From assembly GCA_002104945.1 (NCBI GenBank), contig MCFH01000031.1:361501-425500 (forward strand): DNA of 64,000 nt, written 5' to 3'. Made by a program: the position numbers and the translations under genes. Source of the DNA: Piromyces finnis (Eukaryota > Neocallimastigomycota > Neocallimastigomycetes > Neocallimastigales > Neocallimastigaceae). Within the stretch, counting starts at the first letter, position 1, and each line of letters begins with the position of its first letter. Positions 50,217-61,202 of this stretch are shown here, piece after piece. The notes below the pieces were generated by a model. That model did not search any database and had not been told where the DNA came from. It was given only the letters and a program-made list of their open reading frames with translations.

Positions 50217-53200
50217 CTTTTTCAATAACTCATTAATTAATGATTATAAATATATAATTATATGTGGAATTATTATCCTTTTTTATTTATTATTTTATAA
50301 AGTATATAACATATAACGTTATATTAATCTTGTTCAAGATATTATTGAAATATTTATTTTTTGGAATATTTAATAAATTAAAAAAAATAACTGAATTAAT
50401 AATTATAAAATAGTTATATATTAAATTCAATTATTTAATGATTTAACATTTTTAAATGAAAAAAAAAAAAAAAAAGAAAAAGAAAAGGCTTTTGTTATTC
50501 TATTAATATATATGTTTTTTTTTTTTATTATGTACTGTTGAAAAAATTGGATAAAATATAATTGATATTTATGTTTTGTGATAAAAGGTAATTGTTGATT
50601 TATATTTTACAGAATATTAATAAATGATACTTATTTAATTATATCTTTTATATAAATATAATTTATACTACTTTTTATTGATAACATTATTATAAAAGTT
50701 AAAATTGATGTATGTTTACATGTTTACATAAACATTGTAATTTTATTGAAATAGCTTTTTTTAAAAAAAAAAAATTACATAATTTATTATTATTGTTTTT
50801 TTTTTTTTCAATTAAATGTTAATAATTTTTTTGATTTAATTTTATATATAGTATTTATGCTTTTTATTAATTTATATATTTAATTTATTAATAAAAATTT
50901 TTGATAGATAAAAGTTGTTAATAATTTCCTTTTAAACAATATTAAATAATAGAAAAGCAACACTTATCTATTTTACTAAAATACAAAAGTGAATAGTTGA
51001 TTTTATATTTTATATAATATTCATTCCGACTTTATAAAAAAAAAAAAAAGTAGTTTTTTTGTATAAAAGAAATATTCTTCTTATTTATAAAAAATAAAAA
51101 AGGTAATTATTAATTTATTATAATATGAATAATAATATATGATGTAATATGTTGATTTATATATATCCATAAAAATATAAAACATTTATATTTTACCAAC
51201 TTTAAAAAAATACTCCCTTATAATATATAATATATGTAGTATTTTAACATCATGGAATAACTCTTACTTTTTTTTTATATATTTATTTTAACAAAACTAT
51301 GTAAATCTATAATATAATATAAATAATTATAGTTTTATTGAAAGTATGGTATTTTTAAATATTTAAAAAGTATAAACTATTGAAAATATATTGAATGGAA
51401 TGATTATTCAATAATTATAAATTTCATTCCATTTTTAATATATTTCTAATAAAACATAAAATTTTTTTAAACCAATAAATAATTAATAGATAATATAAAT
51501 AAATTGTTATTAAATATAAATGATATATTTAAATAAATTTAGGAAATAGTATATAAAAAATATTCATTTTCTTTGTAGAATAAAAAAAATGATTTTTTAA
51601 TTATATATAAATAAAGTGTTCTTTTTTATTAATTTTACTTTTTATTTTTTTTTTTAAATTTTTAATTTTTAAAAATCTACAAAATTTTATTGGCTAGTTT
51701 TTACGAACAGATTAAAATTTATAATTTATAATAAATTCAATTATTAATAAAGTTTATTTGTTTTTTATTCATTATAATTTCTATATTTAGGATTAAAAAA
51801 TGATAAAAGTATGCTGATAATATATTAAAAATTTAATTTAAATTGAATGATAAATTAAAATATCAAAAATATTAATGAATATACAAATAAATTTTAATAA
51901 ATATAAATGAATACTTTTAATAAATATTTATAAATTTAAAATTACAATATCATGGAAGCAGTATAATATTTCATTGAAACAAAACAATTAATATTCAATA
52001 ATTTTTATCTAATGATAAATTTTATAACTATTATTGTATAAAATTTTTTAACATTATTATTTTACCACTTTTATTTATATTATAATATTTATAATATAAT
52101 AATTATATCATTTTTACTTTAAAGTTTATAAAATTTTTTTTGATTTGAATGTAATAGAACATAACTAAGATTAGTATTAAAATCAAATACATGAATTAAC
52201 TGATCCGTTTTTTAAAAATGATTGGTTGTTATTCCTAAATTCACTTGTAAAATGATATAAAATGAAATTTTATTGCATTAAAAAAATTGTATAATTAAAT
52301 AATTCATTAGAATAAAAATTATATATTTAATATAACAGAGAAGAAAAAATGTAAATTTTTATTTAATACTAAATCTTTAAATTTTGCCTTGTTGGTAATT
52401 CATATGTTTACTAATATTTCATCTATTTGTAATTTAGAAGAAAAATTAGGAGCCAAACTTTTTTGGTAAAAAAAAAAAGCATTTGTAATTATACTTTATT
52501 TTAATAATGAGTTTCATATAATATAATAAAATTTAAATATTCAACTCTCTATAATACAAAATCCTATATGTATATATATATAGGATAATGATTATACATG
52601 TTGTTAATTTTATTTAATAATGATTTTATAAATATTATTAAAGTACTATAGTTCTTGAAAAGAATCTTGGAGAAGTAATAAATTAATAATATACAATATA
52701 CTAAATAAATTATTATTTCTTTTCTTATAATTCCCAAAAAAAGTATAAATTAAGCTAAAATATTTTCAATATATCTATTAGTCTTTGATGTTTTTCATTC
52801 CATTCTCAAAAATATTAATGATAAATATTTAAAAGTATAAAATGTTTATTTTTTTTTTAATATTTATTTTTCTTTAATTTTTCCTTTTACTTAACAAAAA
52901 AAATTATATTGTGTAACAAAACAATAAAAATGAATGATACTTTAACTATTTTAATCATATTTAAAATTTATATATATATTGGTTATAAATTAATTATCGA
53001 TATTTTAAAAAGTAATAACTAATCTTAATATTTATAATTTATTTTTTGTTGATTATTATTGGATAATTGAAATTTCATTTTTAAAAATAAAAAGTTAACA
53101 AATAAAATTAAAGATACATTATTGATACATTAATAGTATATTACCGCAATATATTAGATTATACTTAATAAAATGTGACATAACCAAACAAAGTCATTTC

Positions 53201-55456
53201 AAAAAAAATTTTAAACTATTGATAATATATATTAAACCACATAATTAAACAATACAATATTTATATTAATTTAATATATAATAATATATAATTAATTTTA
53301 TTTAATGAATAATAATATTATATATATTACATAAATAAAACAAAAAAAATAATATTTCCCAACAAAAAGTAAAAATGGATTGGGATTATTAAAAGGATAT
53401 GTAGTATTAATTTTTTGTGTAGTTTTTGACATTGACTTTATACAAAGGTTTTAAAATTTAAAAAACCTTATCTTCTATCTGCAGTTGATTTAATTTACTA
53501 GCATTTATTATAATATACTACATTATATAATATTGTTTTAAAATTAAATATTTTTAAACTTTATTCAATAATAGGATGTTAAATACAAATAAAGAATAAA
53601 CTATAATATATACAATATATGTTATTTTGCTTTTTTTAATATAAAACAAAAAAAAATTTATATGAAAAGTAATTTATCCATATGGTAATAAATTAAACTA
53701 AATAACTCAATATTAATATAATTTAATAAATTCATTATCAATAAAGTTTAACTCTAACAACAAATAATATTTTAGCAATTAAATTATATTGATTAAAGTT
53801 TTTATCTCAATCCAAAAAGTTAAATGGTGAAATACAATTATTTATAATAAATAAACTTTCTATATATAAAACAAGCAGCAACACAGCAAAAAAAATCAGC
53901 TTGAATAATAGTCAAATAAGACAAACGTGAGTTGAAAAAAATAAAAAATGAAAATATATTATTAAAGGAAAATTAATAAAATACTATTTATACTTTCCTT
54001 AGTTATCCTTAAAATAATGATGACAAATTAATTTGAATAATATATATTATAATATTTAAATTTTATTATAATTATTATGAATTAATATATATTTAGTATG
54101 CTACAAGATGATTTTTTAACAACTATTGATTACACTTAAAAGACAAACCTTTTTATATGTACTATGCGCGTAGATATTTTTATTTAAAAAAGTACAAAAA
54201 AAAGGCTTATTAATTTATTAATATCTTTAATTTTATTGATATTTGATTTATATTAAAAATTAAAAAATTTTAATTAATAATATTTCTTTTCGAATTAATA
54301 TATTACATTTATTATTATAATATTATAATATATATTATTAAATTTTTTTCTTTTTTCCATATACCTAAAGAATTTTTTTTTATTATTATTTTTTTTTTCT
54401 TTTTGTTTTTAAGTAACTATAAAGATTTGAAATCTAGTCTATCTATTTTATTTAACTTATATAAAAGATATTTATGTTTTATATATACATTTATTAAAAT
54501 TGATTGATATAAATTATAGTTACTTAATAATAAAAAAAATAAAAATTAAAAAAATAATTAAATATTTTTTTTAAAAAAAAGTGAAAAAAAGAACTAGAAT
54601 TATTTAATTAATTTAAAATTAAGAAACATTAATAAAATGGATAAAATTATATAAAATCAAATATAAATATTATAATAAAGAAACAAGGAAAAAAATATTT
54701 TAATGATAATTATTATCAAAAAATTATTATGTAATAAAAAAAAAAAAATCAATTTAAAAAAGAAAATTAAAATATATAAATTAAAAGAATAAAAATAAAA
54801 ATAAAATAAAACAAATTAATAAAGGAAAAGAAAAAGAAAAAAATAAAATAATAATTAAACAAAATAAAATAAATATCAAATAAATTGTTTTATAATTGAA
54901 AGGTGTCAGTAAGAGTTCAATTTATTAATAAAAGGATTTTTTTTACTACAATATCAATATAAAATTAATTTATAATTTATAGAATTAAATGTACAAAATT
55001 AAACGTACAAAAGATATTCAAACAACAAATACTTTGAATAAATAAACACACATTGAATAAAGATTATTATTATTATTATTTATTTCAATATTTCATTTAT
55101 TTATTAAATTAAGAATTGAATTTATAGAAATTATTTTATATATAGTATTCAAATTATAAACAATTTCTACTATTAAATTTTTTATAATAATCTCATAAAT
55201 ATTATTATTAAAACAACCTAGGTTTGTTAAAATTATAAAATTTCGATTTTATCTTTAATAGTATTAAAATTTATTTATAATACTTAATAAATATATATAG
55301 AAAGAGAACCTTCATTTTAAATAGAAAGGTAAAAGAAATATCAATATAAATATTGAAATAATGAATTTTTATGTATTTTTGATTATATATTATAATTTTA
55401 TAAAATATTTATTAAATCAAAAAATATTATATATATAGATTAAAAAATAAAATATA
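50217..55456. other. 5.2-kb AT-rich gene desert
   Basis: No gene or RNA is supported. It separates divergent genes and so contains both promoters. Small islands of higher complexity at 52140-52260, 52370-52470 (a frame ending NLEEKLGAKLFW) and 53860-53940 (a TATATAAA-containing stretch) may be relics of genes or of LTRs, but none can be assigned. T(n)A(n) junctions lie at 50756-50774 and 54565-54580. Confidence 0.6.
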
Positions 55457-58410
55457 ATGCAAAATTCATATTATAATAATTCTTCCTATTCACAAATTCC
55501 AACAGAAGAATCTCTAATAATTCCAGAATGTATTAATTGGAATATAAACTCTGTAGGCAATATGTCTACAAATTATAGAGAAAGATTAATGACAGAAAAT
55601 ACAGATAATAATACTTCTGTTGATGATTCTAATGTCCCAAGACTTCAAATTTATACTCAAAAAATTCGTCAAAAGACATTAAAACGTAAAATATAAAATA
55701 AAATATAATAAAATATAAAATCTTTAATTATTAGAACTTTATAAATAATACAATATAATTAATAATATTTATATATAATTATAATTAATTATTATATACA
55801 GTTGATATAAATAATATAAATACTAATTATGATTCAGATGATTCAGACGTTGATTCTGCAGTAGTGAACGTTCCAAAAACAATAAAGATTATGGATATTT
55901 TATATAATACAAATTTTTCATCACAGCTACGCTCGGAACAAAATATATCAACAATTAGTCATTATTTAAAGAACATAATTAATAAAACTGATGGAAGAAG
56001 AAAAAGCGAAGTTTATTCAATAAAGAAAATAGTAAATGTATTAAATTGGATAATGCAAGATTGGCAAATTGAAAGTATTGCTAAGGTTATTGTAAGTATA
56101 ACAGCAAACTGGACACTTGATGAATCGAAAAAAGGTAATTTATATATAAAATGAAGCATATCAATTTAACAAACATTTGTTAAATAAAATTGAAAGATTA
56201 CTATTAACTATGTATATTTAAACCAAATATAAATATAATTATAAAGATAATCTAGTAAAATACTAACTTTCTAATTTTTTATTTATGTAATATATTAATT
56301 ATGCATTAAATTGTTATATGTTAAAATATATATAACATTATAAAATAAAAAAGGTGATTCAAGACTTGCTCGTTTAATTAGAAAAATTACAGATGAATGG
56401 GATCCACAATATATTGCACATCTTGTTTCAATTTTATTTTCAACACATCCTCTATGTAAAGAGGATACTGAATCATATAAAGAATACAAAGAAGTATTTT
56501 TAAAGGTATTATCAAAAAGATGGAAATTTTGTCGTTTATCACAGTTTTTTATTTGTCTTGGAAATAAAGGAGCTATTAATCATAAATTAAAAATGCATTT
56601 ATTACAACGTGCTGCAAAGTTTGAAGATACTAAAAAAAAAATGAATTTTAACTTTAACAATATTCAAAAACAAAGACCACAATATATTATATCATCACCA
56701 CAAATTCCAATTCAAACACAAATTCAGTTTCAACAATCAATCCCATCCCAAATTCAATCCTATTATCAAACCCAACCTCAAACTCAAACACAAATTCACT
56801 CCCAAATACCATATCAATTAGGACAAGTCCAATCTATAGATAATAATGTGAAGCAATCAAATCAAAGTCAAACCCAAGATCAGATTCAAAATGGTCAAAG
56901 TCCACAAGTTTATCAAACAGTGATGATTTTGTCGCCACAAGCTACGATAGTAAGAAATCAGGGAAGCCCAAATTCAACACCAGGTCAAAGTCCACATACC
57001 ACATTTTTTCAAATACAAGATTTTCAAAGACCTTTTTTTAGTCAATCACCGTTAAACGATAATGCATCAATGGCATCTTCTTCAAATTCATCAATATCTG
57101 TTTCACCATCTTCTATACCAATAATTACTTCACCAATCTCAACAAATATGCCAATGGCTACGATTCGTTCAATGAATCAAGCAATGGCAACTATGAATAC
57201 TCAGCAAGTATCAATGATAATGACGCCTTCCAATAATCCTACTATAATAAATTCAGAAGACAAAAGAACGAGTCAAGATACTCCTAACACTATAAATTCG
57301 CCACCAATGGTTGTTTCTAATATCATTACTATGCCATTTTCCCCACAAACAATAACTAATGAAACAGTAGTACATTTATCCCAAGGAACACCTGTTATTC
57401 AATCTTTAAATCAACAAGGATCATCTATACATTCATCAAATACAATTTCAATTTCATCACCTAAAATAGACAATTCTATTCTTTTTTCTCCATCTACCTC
57501 ATCAACAACTAGTCATAAAAATAGTTCTGATATTTCATCACCCTCTTCAAGTCATTCTAAATTAAAAGGTAAGGAAGAGGAAAATTCAATGTATTCGACC
57601 TCATCTTCAACTTCTTACTCCTCAGTTATTGATCAACCAAAAAAACAAAGTTTATTATTTATGACACATTCATCAGTTTTCCCTAATACAACATCTTCAC
57701 CCAATTTCCAAGAACAATTACATACTTCATCTTCCCCTCATATAAATGTTTCAGAACCTATACCATTAACTATAAATGTAAAAAACATTGAACAGAAAAT
57801 TGAAGATCTTACTCTTAAAGTGGAAAAAAATAATATTTTGAAAAGCAAAGAAGAAAGTAGTTCTACCTCTCTATCTCTTAACGAAAAATCTTCTCCTTCT
57901 ATATTAATAAATAAAATTTCCACAATAAAAGATACTAATGAAACTTTTAATGACAAAATTATTTTTGATGATAGTAATGATACAATGGCCTCTCCAAAAC
58001 TTTTTTCAATTAATAAGAAAATTGAGCAACAAGAAACTTCTTCCTCATTAAATTCCAAAAAAAATATAATTAAAGCAACTTTAAAAAATCAACCATCTGA
58101 TGAAATCCAAAAAGAAGAGGCGGACACTTTAAATATGGTATCATTAACAGAATTAAAAAACAGCAAAATAAAAAATGATCATCCTTATTATGAAGAAATA
58201 TTTAATTTGGATGATTTTAATAATGAAGAAAAAAAAGCTATTCTTGATATAATAGATAGTAGTGAAGAGGATTTAGATGAAATTCAAATGAAAAAAGATG
58301 AGGAAATAAGAAATTTTATACAAGAAAACAAAAAAGAGTTTACCAGTCTTTCAACCACTCCCAAAACTCCACCTCCATCTTTATCTTCATCACCATTTTT
58401 TCAAAAATAA
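55457..58410 (+). CDS. Unrecognised protein: helical N-terminal domain and long Gln/Ser/Pro-rich tail, three exons
   Basis: Exons 55457-55685, 55802-56134 and 56354-58410 give 872 residues with matching phases (1,1). Residues about 100-300 are a folded-looking, mostly helical segment (for example VYSIKKIVNVLNWIMQDWQI, SRLARLIRKITDEWDPQYIA and KWKFCRLSQFF-type blocks), with conserved-looking Trp and Cys positions. From about residue 310 the chain is disordered: a Gln-rich block (QIPIQTQIQFQQ style), then Ser/Thr/Pro-rich sequence with SPQ and TPG motifs, ending in an acidic helix (EEIFNLDDFNNEEKKAILDI). A helical domain with a glutamine-rich and acidic tail suggests a transcriptional or RNA-regulatory cofactor; this is inference. 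I do not recognise a family. Confidence 0.75.
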
Positions 58411-59547
58411 ATAATACAATTCATTAATAAAAAAATATTTAAAATATTCAAAATTAATACAGAATAAAAAGAACATAAAATATTTATACATATTTAAATT
58501 AAGGAAAGTGTAAATAGGAAAAAAATTAGAATTGTATAATTAAATATATTACAAGAAAATACTTTTCTAGTTTATGTTTTGAAATAATGAATAATAACAA
58601 TGAGAGGATGATAATATTTCGATAATAATAATAATAATAATAACAATAATAATACTCCATAAAAAGCATTCTTTTATATATGTCTATAGTATTAAGCATA
58701 TAATTAAAGTAAATGTTTTTAAAAACAAAAATTAAAAAACATTTAATGATATATAACAAAAAAAGAAATGATATTAGAAGTGAAAAGAGTAACAAGATAT
58801 ATTGTTTTTTATTCTCTTCTTATTATTATTTTATTTTTATATATATATATCATATTAATATTATAAGTATATATATACTTATCTTGACATTTAAGAAAAA
58901 TTAAAAAAAAATTAAAAAAAAAAAAATTATACAACTTTTTAGTTAGATAAAAAATTAAGTTTTTTTTTTAAAAAAAAAAAATAGTTAATTAATATTATAG
59001 AGGATAAAAAAAAATTCATAAATATATAATATTTTGAAAATATTTAATATTTTCATATTTTTTTTTTTTATCAACTGTTTTTCTTTTTTAAAAAAATAAT
59101 AATAATAAACTTAATCATAGTATTTAGCAACTGTGTTGTTATATATAAAAAGATTTATTAAACATACAAATATAAAAATAAAAAAGTATTATTATTCATT
59201 GAAAATCTTTTATAATATTTATAGTATAATTAATAAAATTGTAATTTTATCATATTTTCAAAAAAAAAAAAAATCTATTTTATTTCTTTAATAAAATTAA
59301 AATAGAAAAAAAAAAAAAAAATAACTAATAAATAAATATAAAATAACATAATATTATAACGATAAATGTAGTTTGGTGATATATTGATAAAAAAAATTAA
59401 TTTTATTATTTTTAAATAATTTTATAGATATTACTGTCTATTTTAATCTTTTACCTAAATTTACACTTTTTGAATTATAAAATAAATATAAATAGATGTC
59501 TTTTTTTCATATATTTATTAATAATAATTATTTTAATAAAAAGAACC
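58411..59547. other. AT-rich intergenic region
   Basis: No gene is seen. Small open frames on both strands (58526-58904) are Tyr/Ile/Phe-rich and overlap a TAA repeat (58622-58650). A T(10)A(12) junction lies at 58960-58981. Confidence 0.6.
59538..59542 (-). terminator. RNA polymerase III terminator of tRNA-Leu
   Basis: A run of five T residues on the transcribed strand begins about five bases after the tRNA 3' end, as expected for Pol III termination. Confidence 0.75.
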
Positions 59548-59628
59548 TGACTAAGGTGGGATTCGAACCCACGCCACATGTGTGACCAGGGCCTAAACCT
59601 GACGCGTTAACCTCTCCGCCACTTAGCC
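59548..59628 (-). tRNA. tRNA-Leu, anticodon UAG
   Basis: The minus strand folds as a class II tRNA of 81 nt. The acceptor stem is GGCTAAG with CTTAGTC (one G-U pair), discriminator A. The D stem is GCG/CGC. The anticodon stem is TCAGG/CCTGG around the loop TTTAGGC (anticodon TAG). A long variable arm CACA/TGTG, typical of leucine, follows. The T arm is GTGGG-TTCGAAT-CCCAC. Internal Pol III promoters are intact: A box TGGCGGAGAGG and B box GGTTCGAATCC. No intron is present, and CCA is not encoded. It stands out as a GC-rich island in AT-rich spacer. Confidence 0.96.
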
Positions 59629-61202
59629 ACTTGAATTTGTATGGTACGATCGATTCAGAAAAATACAAGAACATAGGAATTCCACCATGTAACCCTTCAA
59701 TTTTTGAATATTAATTCTAATTTAAATAATTTTAGGTTTAATAAAATTTTTAAAAAATAAATAGTGGATTTTACTTATTTGTTTTTATAAGATATTTAAA
59801 TAGTAAATTGTGATTCTTTTATAATAAAGAAACTAATAAAAGATAAAATAGTAATAATAAATAAAAGTTATTTCTATTGTTGTGTTATTTTATTATAATA
59901 TAATATTTGTTAATTAGTTCTAGTTGTATTGACCCATTTAAAAGTATAAATCAAATAAATAGATTATACCATGCTCTATACAAGATGCATAGAAAAATAT
60001 AATATTTTAAATATTTCATGAATAATATCTAATCCTTTTAAAATTTGTATAACAACTACTATTAATGTTAGTAATAATTAAACTATATTAGTATAAATTA
60101 TTATTACGCAAATGTTACACAAGAAAGGAAAAAATATAAAAATAGTGATCAAGAACAAGACATTGAGAGGAAAAGAGAACTTTTCAATTATAAATAATAT
60201 TTGATATTTTAGTTTTAAGTATTAACTTTATTTTATTTTTATTTCATTTTATTAGTTTTAATTGGGTTAGTTTTAGGTTAATACTATAAATATTTTAGTA
60301 TTGATTAGTATAAATATTAATTCTAAAAAAAAAGGGTATCTATCGTTTATTTTTTTTATTATTTTAAAAGATATATTTTATTATTAATAACCATTTTATC
60401 AATATATTTTTATATTTACATTCTATATTTCATTATATAATATTTATTTTAATTCTCAATTCTATTAGTATTGACTGTTATTAATCTTTTAATTATAATA
60501 ATAATTAAAGAAACTTTAAACCAAAGTCTATTTAATTACATTGTTATAAATTTATTATTTTTATTATTTTATTTTTTTTATTATAAAATAGAAATTAATA
60601 CAATATTATATATTCAACCATCTTTCTTTATTGCTAACGTTCACAATTATATTTTATTTATGGTATTTTTGAGATATATTGCATCAATTTTGATAAATAA
60701 TAATTATAAATATATTACAAACTTGATATAAAATTAAATCATTTTATTTAATTCATTATAAAAATATAATTGACATAAAAATCAATTATTTTATAAATTT
60801 GTATATTTGATTGGGTTAAATTATAAAAATATAAAGAATAATGATAATTTCTAAAGACTTAGATTATTAAGAAATAAGTTAATTTTAAGTTGTAACTTAT
60901 CAAAAAGATTAAATAAATATAAAATAATATATAAATAATATAACATTTAAATATATTATTATTTTTTAATTTTATTTATTTATCGATTATCTCTTATTAA
61001 TATTTAATATTGAATATTAACTATTAATTTATATAAATAATAACTTTTGGAAAACGGAAAAAATAAAAAAAAAAAAAAAAAAAAGAAAAAAATCTAATAA
61101 ACTAAAAATAATAAAAACCTATTTATTAAAATTTTGGATATATATTTTTAAAAGTATTTATGAAAAAGTTAAATAAAAAAAAAAAAGGAGATAGTGATTT
61201 TT
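59629..61202. other. AT-rich intergenic region
   Basis: No gene is supported. A frame at about 60075-60196 has a charged composition (ERKKYKNSDQEQDIERKREL) and might be a small relic. The frame at 60471-60731 is Ile/Leu/Tyr-rich noise. The last 150 bases precede the stop of the HAD gene and so include its 3' UTR. Confidence 0.55.

Noticed and set aside
53790-53950. Possible solo LTR with TATA box
   Set aside because: A TATATAAA followed by non-AT sequence is present, but no paired repeat or target duplication was found.
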